Source of the DNA: Photobacterium rosenbergii
GTDB lineage: Bacteria; Pseudomonadota; Gammaproteobacteria; Enterobacterales; Vibrionaceae
Assembly: GCF_003026455.1 (NCBI RefSeq)
Contig: NZ_PYMB01000024.1
Coordinates: 1 to 61,644 of the forward strand
Length of the DNA: 61,644 nt
Reading direction: 5' to 3'
Positions 25,804 through 34,902 of this stretch are shown one piece after another (within the stretch, counting starts at the first letter, position 1; every line of letters begins with the position of its first letter). A program made the position numbers and the translations under genes. A model generated the notes under the pieces. The model searched no databases and was not told the origin of the DNA. It was given only the letters and a program-made list of their open reading frames with translations.

Positions 25804-25937
25804 TACTGTGATTCTCAATCTTCAACAACTCAGTCCGGTAGATTAATCATAATTGATAGTGATTACCATGATTATCGCATCGAAACTCTTTTACCTATGA
25901 GTAACAATCTTACTGACCGGAACAAAATTAAAAAATA

Positions 25938-25958
25938 AAGCCGGCATAGAGCCGGCTT
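25938..25958 (-). terminator. Terminator after the M16 peptidase gene
   Basis: An 8-bp stem (25938-25945 with 25951-25958) followed on the minus strand by TTATTTTTTAATTTTG, nine bases past the stop. Confidence 0.85.
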
Positions 25959-25966
25959 CGATAAAG

Positions 25967-28831
25967 TTACATCGTGGGTGAGAGCGACTTGACGGGTAAG
26001 CCAAGGGTCTCTAGTTGCGGCTTCAGGCTTGCCGCATCACCGACAACGATGATTTGGTAATCGGCCGGGTTGAACCACTTGGCAGCCAATTCGTCGATCC
26101 GCGCTTTGGTAATCGTGGCTACGATATCATTGCGTGTATCGACAAAGTTCTCTGGCAACGAGTAAGTCAGGATCTGGCCGAGTAGCTGTGCCTTCTTGCT
26201 CGGGGTTTCGTAATTCAAGGCATCTTTCTGCCCTACCGCCAAGCGCATGAAGCTAAGCTCTTCGTCTGTTACTCCTTCACTTGACATCTTCTCAAGCTCG
26301 TTAAGGAACTCCTTGACCGAAGGCAGGGTCGCATCCGCCCTCACCTGAGCGTAGTAGACGGACAGGCCGACTTCTTTCCCGCCACTCTGATAACCACCAG
26401 CACCGTAGGTATAACCTTTGTCTTCTCGCAAGTTAAGGTTAATTCGGCTATTGAAGTTGCCAGCCAAGTTGAAATTAGCCAACTGGGTCTCATACAGCTC
26501 ACCGGTGGCATCAAACGGCAGCCCCTGCCTTGCTAGACGGATCACTGTCTGCGGCGCCCCCGGTTTGTCCACTAGCCATACCGTTTGCTTCGGCAGCGTC
26601 GGCAGTTCCGGTGTGACATACGTCGGTTTCGGCATGCCCTGCCAATCGGCAAGGAAACCTAGCGACGAGCTCAGCTTAGCCTTGTCAATGTCACCCACGA
26701 CCACAATATCTGCACCATTCGGGGTGTAGTAACGGCGGTAGAAGGCTTTGACATCATCCAGCGTGATCGACTCAAGCGATGCCTTGGTGCCTTCCGGTGG
26801 TAGGCTGAATGTGGTGCCACCAAACAAGATTTCCCGAGTGGCCTGCCCTGCCATCCATGACGGACGCTGGTGCTCGTAGATAATTCCTTCAAGGGCCTGC
26901 TGCTTGACGCGATCAAAATCAGCTTGGTTAAACGCCGGCTGGAACAAACGTTCCTGCATAATATCCAGCGTCTCCGGCAAGTACTTAGTCAATGATGTCA
27001 CGGATATCACCGTGCCGTACTTGCCAGCCGAGAAGCTAACAGTACTGCCCAAGCGGTCAAGGCGAGAAGATAGCTCTTCCACGGTCGATTTTTGCGAGGC
27101 TTCTGCCATCATGCTGGCGGTCATCTTCGCCAAACCCGCCTTGCCTTCAGGTTCAAAACGGCGGCCAGCCGGGACAACCATCTGCAATTCAACCGTCGGT
27201 GTCTCGCGGTACTCGGTAGCCAGAACCTTGATGCCATTAGCCAGTTCGAACTGGTAAAGCTCAGGCATGACTGCCTCAACCGGCGAAGACGGCTGCGGCA
27301 TTACCGAGCGGTCAAAGTCGTCCACGGCTGTGCGCATCTGTTTTTGCAGTTGCTCTTCGGAGACTTTGGCAAATTCCGGGATGATCCTTGGCGGCGGGGT
27401 AAAGTTAGGTTTCGCTGCCTCAATGCTGGTGCGGCCACGAGGAACCACACTGAGTGTCACATTTGGATGCCCGTTGATGTAGCGCTCATAGGCTTGCTCC
27501 ATACTCGATGTTGTCACTGCACGCAGGTTGCCAAGCTCTGTACCCAAATAGCCCGGGTCATCGAAGAATGTTTCATAGGACGCAAGCTGAGAAACCTTGC
27601 CGCTGACACTTTGCAACCCGAAAATTGCATTGGCTTCAACCATCCCTTTTAGCTCTTCAAGCTCTTTGGCGGATACCCCCCGCTGTTCAAGACCATCGAG
27701 AATACCTGTAACTTCGGCACGAAGAGTTTTCAAATCACCCTGCTTGCCGCTTTGGCCTATCGCGTAAACATACATGGTACACGCCAACTCGGCACAGTCA
27801 TGGAACGCACCTGCATCGACAACCTTGCCGGTTTTCACCAGGTTCTGATACATCAGGCTGTTGCGGCCACCACCAATGACACGGGCCAGCATATCGAGCG
27901 AGGCTTCATCCTCAGCACCGTTGTAAGACGTCGGCCAGGCCATCAACAGCATTGGTTGCTGAATCCGGTCTTCCAGGGTCAGGTACAGATCGTTTTCAAC
28001 CGTGACCGGCTGTTTGGCTGGTTTCTCTACTTCTGGCCCACGCGGGATACTGCCATAGTATTTGTTGATCCATTCCAAGGTCTGCTGGACATCAAAGTCA
28101 CCGCCGACGGTCAGGGTGGCATTGTTCGGGCCGTACCAACGCAGGAAGAATGCCTTCAGATCATTCACATCCACCCGGTTAAGGTCTTCAATGTAACCGA
28201 TAGTCTGCCATGAGTATGGATGGGTGCGAGGGAACAAGGCCTCACCCATACGCTCGTAAACCAAGCCGTATGGACGGTTCTCGTAACGCTGGGCTCGCTC
28301 GTTTTTCACTGTCGCACGCTGGATCTCAAATTTACGCTGGGAGACAGCTTCGAGCAGGAACCCCATGCGGTCGGCTTCCAGCCACAAGATCTTTTCGAGC
28401 TGGTTGGCCGGTACCGTTTGGAAATAATTAGTCCGGTCGCGGTTGGTGGTGCCATTCAGCGTACCACCGGCTTCGGTGATCAGCTTGAAGTGTTCCTGAT
28501 CGCCGACATGCTCAGAGCCCTGGAACATCATATGTTCGAAGAAATGGGCAAAGCCGGATTTGCCTAGCTCCTCACGGGCAGAGCCGACATGGTAAGTCAT
28601 ATCAACATGGACCAGCGGGTCAGAGTGGTCTTCATGGAGGACCACCGTCAGCCCATTGGCCAACTGGTATTTGGAATACGGGATAACCGGTGTATCAGAA
28701 GACGAACTGGCCTTGACCTGTTCAACGAATGTCACCCCTTGCGGTAACTCGGGCGCCCCGGCTTGTTGAGACTGTAGTTGGCTACAGCCTGCCAGTGAGA
28801 TCAGCGCAATCCCCACTATCCACTTTTGCAC
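25967..28831 (-). CDS. M16 family zinc metallopeptidase lipoprotein
   Basis: A 954-residue periplasmic or membrane-anchored peptidase of the pitrilysin/insulinase family. The signal ends SLAGC (Cys16). Two M16 halves follow (about 55-480 and 520-940). The first carries the inverted zinc motif HFFEH at 96-100 and the downstream Glu region VKNERAQRYE; the second half lacks the motif, as usual. yqaA lies 12 bases upstream in the same direction, so they may be cotranscribed. Natural substrates are not known from the sequence. Confidence 0.9.
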   Translation of the reverse strand: MQKWIVGIALISLAGCSQLQSQQAGAPELPQGVTFVEQVKASSSSDTPVIPYSKYQLANGLTVVLHEDHSDPLVHVDMTYHVGSAREELGKSGFAHFFEHMMFQGSEHVGDQEHFKLITEAGGTLNGTTNRDRTNYFQTVPANQLEKILWLEADRMGFLLEAVSQRKFEIQRATVKNERAQRYENRPYGLVYERMGEALFPRTHPYSWQTIGYIEDLNRVDVNDLKAFFLRWYGPNNATLTVGGDFDVQQTLEWINKYYGSIPRGPEVEKPAKQPVTVENDLYLTLEDRIQQPMLLMAWPTSYNGAEDEASLDMLARVIGGGRNSLMYQNLVKTGKVVDAGAFHDCAELACTMYVYAIGQSGKQGDLKTLRAEVTGILDGLEQRGVSAKELEELKGMVEANAIFGLQSVSGKVSQLASYETFFDDPGYLGTELGNLRAVTTSSMEQAYERYINGHPNVTLSVVPRGRTSIEAAKPNFTPPPRIIPEFAKVSEEQLQKQMRTAVDDFDRSVMPQPSSPVEAVMPELYQFELANGIKVLATEYRETPTVELQMVVPAGRRFEPEGKAGLAKMTASMMAEASQKSTVEELSSRLDRLGSTVSFSAGKYGTVISVTSLTKYLPETLDIMQERLFQPAFNQADFDRVKQQALEGIIYEHQRPSWMAGQATREILFGGTTFSLPPEGTKASLESITLDDVKAFYRRYYTPNGADIVVVGDIDKAKLSSSLGFLADWQGMPKPTYVTPELPTLPKQTVWLVDKPGAPQTVIRLARQGLPFDATGELYETQLANFNLAGNFNSRINLNLREDKGYTYGAGGYQSGGKEVGLSVYYAQVRADATLPSVKEFLNELEKMSSEGVTDEELSFMRLAVGQKDALNYETPSKKAQLLGQILTYSLPENFVDTRNDIVATITKARIDELAAKWFNPADYQIIVVGDAASLKPQLETLGLPVKSLSPTM

Positions 28832-28843
28832 TCAATGCCTTCC

Positions 28844-29275
28844 TTATAATAAACCTTGGACCAACAATGCTAGTACGGTATAACGCGCCGCTTTTCCCAC
28901 CATGATGATAAGAAAGCTGAGCCAATGACGCATCCGCAACCAGCCTGCGGCCAGACACAACGGATCACCGATAACCGGTAACCAGCTGAAGAACAACGAC
29001 CAGTAGCCGTATTTTTTTAGCCACAGTAAAGCTTTATGACCGTGTTTTTCTTTAGAAGTTTTATCTGGCAGCAATCTACCCAGCCAATAGTTGGTCATTC
29101 CGCCCAGCGTATTGCCGATTGTTGCCACTGTGACCACCAGCCAAACGGCGTTATCGCCCAGCTTCAGAGTAGCGATTAAATTGGCTTCCGAGCCGCCCGG
29201 TAATAGGGTCGCACTCAAAAAGCCTGTAGTGAATAACACCCATAAGGCTGATTCGCCATTAAATAACTCTAGCAT
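28844..29275 (-). CDS. yqaA: DedA/SNARE-associated family membrane protein YqaA
   Basis: A 143-residue inner-membrane protein of the YqaA branch of the DedA/VTT family, with GFLSATLLPGGSEA and GNTLGGMTNYWLGR motifs and four to five hydrophobic segments. Larger family members are lipid flippases; the role of YqaA is not settled. It precedes the M16 peptidase gene and follows the oadB terminator. Confidence 0.88.
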   Translation of the reverse strand: MLELFNGESALWVLFTTGFLSATLLPGGSEANLIATLKLGDNAVWLVVTVATIGNTLGGMTNYWLGRLLPDKTSKEKHGHKALLWLKKYGYWSLFFSWLPVIGDPLCLAAGWLRMRHWLSFLIIMVGKAARYTVLALLVQGLL

Positions 29276-29332
29276 TGATCGTTCTAGTTGATTGATATGG
29301 TTGCTGTACCTTACCCGATCTGGGGGTAAAAA

Positions 29333-29360
29333 AAACGGGCAACCCGAAGGATGCCCGTTT
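29333..29360 (-). terminator. Terminator of the oadGAB operon
   Basis: A 9-bp stem (29333-29341 with 29352-29360) followed on the minus strand by eight T's. Confidence 0.9.
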
Positions 29361-29392
29361 TAAATTGTTGCGATATTTTGCTGTCAGGTGAG

Positions 29393-30523
29393 TTAGCCCA
29401 CCAATGCCAACAGGATACCGGCTGCGACTGCTGAACCCAGCACCCCGGCAACATTCGGCCCCATCGCATGCATCAATAGGAAGTTCTGCGGGTTAGCTTC
29501 TAGGCCGACCTTGTTAACCACCCTCGCCGCCATCGGCACCGCCGAGACGCCAGCAGCCCCGATCAACGGGTTGATGTCTTCCTTACTGAAGCGGTTGAGC
29601 ATTTTCGCCATCAACACACCACCACCGGTACCGACACTAAATGCCACCGCGCCCAGTACCAAGATACCCAGCGTCTCGAAACGCAGGAACTGCTCAGCAG
29701 CGAGTTTAGAACCCACACCGAGGCCCAGCATGATAGTCACGATGTTGATCAGTTCGTTCTGTACGGTATTTGACAGGCGATCTACCACACCGGATTCACG
29801 CATCAGGTTACCTAAACAGAACATACCGACCAGCGGCGTTGCTGCAGGCAGGAACAAGATGGTCATTAGCAACACGGCTAGCGGGAAAAGGATCTTCTCC
29901 GCTTTGCTCACTTCACGTAACTGCTGCATCTTGATCTGACGCTCTTCCGGCGTAGTCAGCGCTTTCATGATCGGCGGCTGAATGATAGGCACCAAGGCCA
30001 TATAGCTATAAGCCGCGACCGCAATCGCACCGAGCAAATCAGGTGACAGTTGGCTAGCCAGGAAAATGGCTGTCGGGCCATCCGCGCCACCGATGATCGC
30101 GATAGAGGAAGCATCTGCTAAGGTGAATTCCATGCCCGGTACGGCATTTAGCAAAATTGCGCCAAACAGGGTGAAGAAGATCCCGAACTGCGCTGCCGCC
30201 CCTAACAACAGGGTCTTCGGGTTGGCAATCAGTGCCCCGAAGTCTGTCATCGCCCCTACCCCCATGAAGATCAGTAGAGGGAAGACACCGGTTTCGATCC
30301 CGATATAGTAGATGTAGTACAGCAGGCCACCCGGCTCAGTAAAGCCTGCGTTAGGGATATTGGCCAAGATCGCACCGAAGCCCATCGGCAACAGCAGCAA
30401 AGGCTCGAAGCCCTTGCGGATCGCCAAGAACAACAGGCCAGCACCAACCAGCATCATGATCAGCTGGCCGAACTCAAAGTTGGCAATACCCGTCTCGTTC
30501 CAGAGAGTTAATAATCCGTCCAT
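29393..30523 (-). CDS. oadB: Oxaloacetate decarboxylase beta chain (Na+ pump)
   Basis: OadB is the membrane subunit that decarboxylates carboxybiotin and exports Na+. The 376-residue product is very hydrophobic (about nine membrane segments) with the family motifs ANIPNAGFTEPGGLLYYIYYIG, GADGPTAIFLA and GVGSKL. It is the last gene of oadG-oadA-oadB, nine bases after oadA. Confidence 0.96.
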   Translation of the reverse strand: MDGLLTLWNETGIANFEFGQLIMMLVGAGLLFLAIRKGFEPLLLLPMGFGAILANIPNAGFTEPGGLLYYIYYIGIETGVFPLLIFMGVGAMTDFGALIANPKTLLLGAAAQFGIFFTLFGAILLNAVPGMEFTLADASSIAIIGGADGPTAIFLASQLSPDLLGAIAVAAYSYMALVPIIQPPIMKALTTPEERQIKMQQLREVSKAEKILFPLAVLLMTILFLPAATPLVGMFCLGNLMRESGVVDRLSNTVQNELINIVTIMLGLGVGSKLAAEQFLRFETLGILVLGAVAFSVGTGGGVLMAKMLNRFSKEDINPLIGAAGVSAVPMAARVVNKVGLEANPQNFLLMHAMGPNVAGVLGSAVAAGILLALVG

Positions 30524-30532
30524 GGTTCCCTC

Positions 30533-32329
30533 TTATGCCAGGCTCAGGATCGGCGAGCCGACAGCCACTGAGTCACCTTCCTTGACATGGAGATCTTGCA
30601 CGGTACCACTACGGGCAGCACGGACTTCGGTTTCCATCTTCATTGCTTCGAGGATCACCAGCACGTCGCCTTCAGACACTTGCTGGCCCGGCTGGACATT
30701 GATCTTAAAGATATTGCCCGCCAGTGGAGCTGGTAATTCTTCGGCAGTACTTGCCTGTGGCGCTACAGCAGGAGCAGGAGCGTTAGCCGTCGCCGGCTCT
30801 ACCGAGGTCAGTTCACCGCTAGGGCCCACTTCAACGTTATACACCTGGCCGTTAACCTTAACGCTATAAGCTTCGACTGTGGCAGCACTTGCCGCAGGTG
30901 TAGCCTGTACCGCAGGAGCCGCAGCTTCCGGCTCAGTGCCCGGTGCAGGCTCAAACGCCTCTGGGTTGTTACGGTTTTTCAAGAAGTTCAAACCAACCTG
31001 AGGGAACAACGCATAGGTCAGTACGTCATCAACCTGTTCATCAGCTAATGCAATACCGTCTGATTTAGCCTTAGTAACCAAATCAGTGGTTAGCGTATCT
31101 AACTCAGCATCCAGCAAGTCCGCCGGGCGGCAGGTTATTGGCTCAGCTCCCTCTAGTACACGGGTTTGCAACTCGGCATTAACCGGAGCCGGTGTCGAGC
31201 CGTATTCGCCTTTAAGTACCCCTGCAGTTTCCTTGCTAATGCTCTTGTAACGCTCGCCAGTCAATACATTAATCACCGACTGAGTACCTACAATTTGCGA
31301 TGTCGGGGTGACCAACGGAATGAAGCCAAGATCTTCACGCACACGAGGGATCTCTTCCAGTACTTCATCAAAGCGATCGGCCGCACCTTGCTCTTTGAGC
31401 TGGCTTTCCATATTGGTCAGCATACCTCCCGGTACCTGGGCAAGCAGGATACGGGCATCAACCCCTTTCAGGCTACCTTCGAACTTGGCGTACTTCTTAC
31501 GGACCGTTCGGAAGTAGCTAGCAATCGGCTCAAGCTGCTGCAAGTCGAGCTTAGTATCACGCTCGGTACCCTCTAGCATGGCAACAACCGTTTCTGTCGG
31601 CGTGTGGCCATAGGTCTGGCTCATCGAAGAGATGGCGGTATCAAGGATATCCAAACCGGCCTCAACCGCTTTTACCGCTGTAGCCGTCGACAGGCCAGTG
31701 GTCGCATGGCAGTGAAGCGCCAGCGGGACGTCACACGAGGCCTTGATACGTTTGACCAACTCTTCCGCTTCATAAGGCTTGAGCAGGCCTGACATGTCCT
31801 TGATACAAATAGAGTGGCAGCCAAGATCTTCCAATCTTTTTGCCAAATCAGTCCAGGTATCGAGGTTATGGACCGGACTGGTGGTATAGGAAATCGTACC
31901 CTGGGCATGGGCACCAACATCGACAGTGGCCTTGACCGCCTTTTCGAAGTTACGGACATCATTCATCGCATCGAAAATACGGAAGACATCCATCCCGTTG
32001 GCGTGGGCACGCTCAACAAACTTCTCAACCACATCATCAGCATAGTGGCGGTAGCCCAATAGGTTCTGGCCGCGAAGCAACATCTGCATCGGGGTTTTCG
32101 GCATGGCTTGCTTGAGCAAACGCAGGCGCTCCCATGGGTCTTCACCCAAATAACGGATACAGGCATCAAAAGTAGCACCACCCCAGGTTTCCAGTGACCA
32201 ATAACCGACCTCATCGAGCTTCTCGGCAATTGGCAACATGTCTTCAATACGAAGACGGGTAGCAAATAACGACTGGTGGGCATCACGTAACACAACGTCA
32301 GTGATTGCTAATGGCTTGGACATGCTCAC
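30533..32329 (-). CDS. oadA: Oxaloacetate decarboxylase alpha chain
   Basis: OadA transfers the carboxyl group of oxaloacetate to its biotin, which OadB then uses to drive Na+ export. The 598-residue product has an N-terminal carboxyltransferase TIM barrel (about 1-300) opening with VVLRDAHQSL, the conserved carboxylase domain (to about 460), an Ala/Pro-rich linker (about 465-520), and a C-terminal biotinyl domain with AMKM (biotin Lys564). No citrate lyase or citrate carrier gene is adjacent, so the pump may serve general anaerobic oxaloacetate or malate metabolism here. Confidence 0.97.
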   Translation of the reverse strand: MSMSKPLAITDVVLRDAHQSLFATRLRIEDMLPIAEKLDEVGYWSLETWGGATFDACIRYLGEDPWERLRLLKQAMPKTPMQMLLRGQNLLGYRHYADDVVEKFVERAHANGMDVFRIFDAMNDVRNFEKAVKATVDVGAHAQGTISYTTSPVHNLDTWTDLAKRLEDLGCHSICIKDMSGLLKPYEAEELVKRIKASCDVPLALHCHATTGLSTATAVKAVEAGLDILDTAISSMSQTYGHTPTETVVAMLEGTERDTKLDLQQLEPIASYFRTVRKKYAKFEGSLKGVDARILLAQVPGGMLTNMESQLKEQGAADRFDEVLEEIPRVREDLGFIPLVTPTSQIVGTQSVINVLTGERYKSISKETAGVLKGEYGSTPAPVNAELQTRVLEGAEPITCRPADLLDAELDTLTTDLVTKAKSDGIALADEQVDDVLTYALFPQVGLNFLKNRNNPEAFEPAPGTEPEAAAPAVQATPAASAATVEAYSVKVNGQVYNVEVGPSGELTSVEPATANAPAPAVAPQASTAEELPAPLAGNIFKINVQPGQQVSEGDVLVILEAMKMETEVRAARSGTVQDLHVKEGDSVAVGSPILSLA

Positions 32330-32391
32330 AAACTCCTTGTAAAAAATACTTCCTAAAAATCACAATGTTCCAGCGACAGCAATGCTATCGC

Positions 32392-32643
32392 CTAGGCCTT
32401 CTGCCCACGGTAGCGATGTACCGCTGCTGAAATAGCCGCAACAACTTCTGGTTGCACACCATTGTGATTAACAGCAACTGGTGATGGCTGGCGGGGTGCC
32501 GGCGCATCTGGTGTCTCTTTAGGCGCAATTTTGGCCAGCAGCTGCACTAAATAGATCAAAATACTAAGAAACAGAAAAACCACGACCATACCAGTAGCCA
32601 TAATCGTCGCCGCTTCCCACAGCAAAGGACCTAGATCTGCCAT
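32392..32643 (-). CDS. oadG: Oxaloacetate decarboxylase gamma chain
   Basis: OadG is the small membrane subunit that holds OadA to OadB and binds Zn2+. From ATG 32643 (MADLGPLLWEA) it has 83 residues: one membrane helix (about 10-35), a Pro/Ala linker, and a C-terminal end with VVAAISAAVHRYRG. An ATG five codons upstream is in frame, but AGGAAG lies correctly only for ATG 32643. Confidence 0.92.
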   Translation of the reverse strand: MADLGPLLWEAATIMATGMVVVFLFLSILIYLVQLLAKIAPKETPDAPAPRQPSPVAVNHNGVQPEVVAAISAAVHRYRGQKA

Positions 32644-32895
32644 AATGCTTCCTTTCATTCATTTTGTAATAGGCGGGTTAACAAATACCACGTTAAGTAA
32701 ATTTATGTCAAACTGATTAACAACACACCAACCAATGGTGGATATTTAACCTTTTCCTGTGGGTTTGATCGTAAAATTACAAAAAGCCATTTAAATCGTG
32801 CTTCATCCCCCATATTGATTCAGCCCAATTCAAGACGGCATATCGATAACGCCTTTCTAGCCAGCGTATAGCGCCCTCCTCCACAGCCAAATTAC

Positions 32896-32913
32896 GCTTA
32901 CGTAAACGTAAGC
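32896..32913. promoter_or_regulatory. Palindromic operator-like site
   Basis: GCTTACGT-AA-ACGTAAGC is a perfect 8-bp inverted repeat with a 2-base centre, about 250 bases upstream of oadG. It looks like a dimeric repressor or MerR-type operator; from memory TTACGTAAACGTAA resembles reported LiuR sites, but I cannot confirm that. No regulator gene is adjacent. Confidence 0.4.
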
Positions 32914-33039
32914 AGCAAACACTTAAAACAACAAAGTCCTTGTTTTGTAACTTATATCAGGTTGCAAGCTAGGATCTGTTATTGAGTTCAAATTCAAAGT
33001 GAAAAGGTAGTTCGAGCAAGTTGAAAAGGTAAATAAGCA

Positions 33040-33090
33040 ATGAGTGAAGTATTTGTGTATGGCAAAGAAGCGGGTTCAAGATGGGAATAA
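33040..33090 (+). CDS. Possible small ORF (16 aa)
   Basis: ATG 33040 to TAA 33088-33090 encodes MSEVFVYGKEAGSRWE, with AAAAGG eight bases or so upstream. Nothing resembles it that I know, and a frame this short is easily chance; kept as a weak candidate. Confidence 0.15.
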   Translation: MSEVFVYGKEAGSRWE

Positions 33091-33134
33091 TAAATAGCGG
33101 AGCCAGTGGATGAGGCCAGCAAGATGCAGATAGA

Positions 33135-33162
33135 AAAAAAGCTCAGCCGAGGCTGAGCTTTT
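33135..33162 (-). terminator. Terminator of the tRNA array
   Basis: A 12-bp stem (33137-33148 with 33151-33162) followed on the minus strand by T's, seven bases after the last tRNA. Confidence 0.9.
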
Positions 33163-33168
33163 CAATAA

Positions 33169-33245
33169 TGGCGCGTCCGGGAGGATTCGAACCTCCGACC
33201 GCCTGGTTCGTAGCCAGGTACTCTATCCAGCTGAGCTACGGACGC
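33169..33245 (-). tRNA. tRNA-Arg (ACG), acceptor variant A
   Basis: Complete cloverleaf with encoded CCA and anticodon ACG (decodes CGU/CGC after A34 to I). Acceptor stem GCGTCCG/CGGACGC (variant A). Last gene of the array, just before the terminator. Confidence 0.96.
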
Positions 33246-33282
33246 GCAGGCAATAATCTGATAAGACAGATTATTTGAATAA

Positions 33283-33359
33283 TGGCGCGCTCGGGAGGAT
33301 TCGAACCTCCGACCGCCTGGTTCGTAGCCAGGTACTCTATCCAGCTGAGCTACGAGCGC
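33283..33359 (-). tRNA. tRNA-Arg (ACG), acceptor variant B
   Basis: Same body as the variant A copies, but with acceptor stem GCGCTCG/CGAGCGC, two swapped base pairs that keep pairing intact. CCA encoded. Confidence 0.96.
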
Positions 33360-33409
33360 ACACTAATATTCGGTTTGTAGTACCGCCTGACGGCAATACG
33401 TTGTAAAGA

Positions 33410-33486
33410 TGGCGCGTCCGGGAGGATTCGAACCTCCGACCGCCTGGTTCGTAGCCAGGTACTCTATCCAGCTGAGCTACGGACGC
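33410..33486 (-). tRNA. tRNA-Arg (ACG), acceptor variant A
   Basis: Variant A copy, anticodon ACG, CCA encoded. The spacer to its right (33487-33523) is a near copy of the one at 33246-33282, showing duplication of an A-B pair. Confidence 0.96.
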
Positions 33487-33523
33487 GCAGGCAATAATCT
33501 GATAATACAGACTATTTGAATAA

Positions 33524-33600
33524 TGGCGCGCTCGGGAGGATTCGAACCTCCGACCGCCTGGTTCGTAGCCAGGTACTCTATCCAGCTGAGCTACGAGCGC
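33524..33600 (-). tRNA. tRNA-Arg (ACG), acceptor variant B
   Basis: Variant B copy, anticodon ACG, CCA encoded. Confidence 0.96.
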
Positions 33601-33651
33601 ACACTAATATTCGGTTATATAGTACCGCCAAGAGGCAATACGTTGTAATGA

Positions 33652-33728
33652 TGGCGCGCTCGGGAGGATTCGAACCTCCGACCGCCTGGTTCGTAGCCAG
33701 GTACTCTATCCAGCTGAGCTACGAGCGC
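33652..33728 (-). tRNA. tRNA-Arg (ACG), acceptor variant B
   Basis: Variant B copy, anticodon ACG, CCA encoded. It is the only place where two B copies stand side by side, so an A copy was lost or a B unit duplicated. Confidence 0.96.
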
Positions 33729-33815
33729 GCAAAATCGGTTTAGTTAGGAAATACCTAACAGCCAATGCGTTTCCGTCATCGGCATAAGCAGCAATCCATT
33801 GATACTTAGGAATAA

Positions 33816-33892
33816 TGGCGCGTCCGGGAGGATTCGAACCTCCGACCGCCTGGTTCGTAGCCAGGTACTCTATCCAGCTGAGCTACGGACGC
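33816..33892 (-). tRNA. tRNA-Arg (ACG), acceptor variant A
   Basis: Variant A copy, anticodon ACG, CCA encoded. Its left spacer (33729-33815, 87 bases) is nearly repeated at 34011-34099. Confidence 0.96.
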
Positions 33893-33933
33893 GCAGGCTA
33901 TATATTCCAAAACTTGGGAATATATTAGAAGAA

Positions 33934-34010
33934 TGGCGCGCTCGGGAGGATTCGAACCTCCGACCGCCTGGTTCGTAGCCAGGTACTCTATCCAGCTGAG
34001 CTACGAGCGC
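33934..34010 (-). tRNA. tRNA-Arg (ACG), acceptor variant B
   Basis: Variant B copy, anticodon ACG, CCA encoded. Confidence 0.96.
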
Positions 34011-34099
34011 GCAAAATCTGTTTTTGGTTAGGAAACACCTAACGACCAATGCGTTTCCGACATTGGCGTAAGTAACAATCCATTGATACTTAGAAATAA

Positions 34100-34176
34100 T
34101 GGCGCGTCCGGGAGGATTCGAACCTCCGACCGCCTGGTTCGTAGCCAGGTACTCTATCCAGCTGAGCTACGGACGC
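34100..34176 (-). tRNA. tRNA-Arg (ACG), acceptor variant A
   Basis: Variant A copy, anticodon ACG, CCA encoded; first Arg gene after the third Ser gene in transcript order. Confidence 0.96.
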
Positions 34177-34214
34177 GCAGGCTTTCTTTCTCAAGAAGAA
34201 CTTGAAGAGAAGAA

Positions 34215-34307
34215 TGGCGGTGAAGGAGGGATTCGAACCCTCGATACGGCTACAAACCGTATACTCCCTTAGCAGGGGAGCGCCTTCAGCCTCTCGGCCA
34301 CCTCACC
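34215..34307 (-). tRNA. tRNA-Ser (GCT)
   Basis: A 93-base class II tRNA with a long variable arm, anticodon GCT (AGC/AGU) and encoded CCA. Third Ser gene in transcript order, identical in sequence to the other two as far as I read. Confidence 0.96.
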
Positions 34308-34317
34308 ACACAAATTA

Positions 34318-34394
34318 TGGCGCGCTCGGGAGGATTCGAACCTCCGACCGCCTGGTTCGTAGCCAGGTACTCTATCCAGCTGAGCTACGAGCGC
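34318..34394 (-). tRNA. tRNA-Arg (ACG), acceptor variant B
   Basis: Variant B copy, anticodon ACG, CCA encoded; ten bases from the neighbouring tRNA-Ser. Confidence 0.96.
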
Positions 34395-34446
34395 ACACTT
34401 AATTCGGTTTTTATAGCACCGTCTTACGGCAGTACATTGTCAATAA

Positions 34447-34523
34447 TGGCGCGTCCGGGAGGATTCGAACCTCCGACCGCCTGGTTCGTAGCCAGGTACT
34501 CTATCCAGCTGAGCTACGGACGC
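34447..34523 (-). tRNA. tRNA-Arg (ACG), acceptor variant A
   Basis: Variant A copy, anticodon ACG, CCA encoded. Its right spacer (34524-34560) nearly repeats 34177-34214. Confidence 0.96.
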
Positions 34524-34560
34524 GCAGGCTTTCTTTATCAAGAAAAACTTGAAGAAAGAA

Positions 34561-34653
34561 TGGCGGTGAAGGAGGGATTCGAACCCTCGATACGGCTACA
34601 AACCGTATACTCCCTTAGCAGGGGAGCGCCTTCAGCCTCTCGGCCACCTCACC
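34561..34653 (-). tRNA. tRNA-Ser (GCT)
   Basis: 93-base class II tRNA, anticodon GCT, CCA encoded; second Ser gene in transcript order. Confidence 0.96.
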
Positions 34654-34664
34654 ACACAAATTAA

Positions 34665-34741
34665 TGGCGCGCTCGGGAGGATTCGAACCTCCGACCGCCT
34701 GGTTCGTAGCCAGGTACTCTATCCAGCTGAGCTACGAGCGC
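34665..34741 (-). tRNA. tRNA-Arg (ACG), acceptor variant B
   Basis: Variant B copy, anticodon ACG, CCA encoded. Confidence 0.96.
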
Positions 34742-34793
34742 ACACTTAATTCGGTTTTACTGATACCGCCTTTCGGCCATATCTTTTAAATAA

Positions 34794-34870
34794 TGGCGCG
34801 TCCGGGAGGATTCGAACCTCCGACCGCCTGGTTCGTAGCCAGGTACTCTATCCAGCTGAGCTACGGACGC
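34794..34870 (-). tRNA. tRNA-Arg (ACG), acceptor variant A
   Basis: Variant A copy, anticodon ACG, CCA encoded; first Arg gene of the operon. Confidence 0.96.
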
Positions 34871-34902
34871 GCAATGCAAGATCATTCATTCAAGAGAAAG
34901 AA

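Larger units (their letters stand above)
32659..33134. other. Intergenic region between oadG and the tRNA array
   Basis: About 475 AT-rich bases. It must hold the oadGAB promoter (minus strand). It also contains an 18-base palindrome (32896-32913) and a 16-codon open frame (33040-33090). No larger gene is visible on either strand. Confidence 0.5.

Noticed and set aside
27092..27652. 186-codon plus-strand frame inside the M16 peptidase gene
   Set aside because: Antisense shadow of a clearly coding peptidase frame, with no motif or ribosome site of its own.
33516..34664. Open frames of 62-115 codons across the tRNA array (products with ARSGGFEPPTAWFVARYS repeats)
   Set aside because: They are translations of the complementary strand of tRNA genes, a well-known false-protein pattern.
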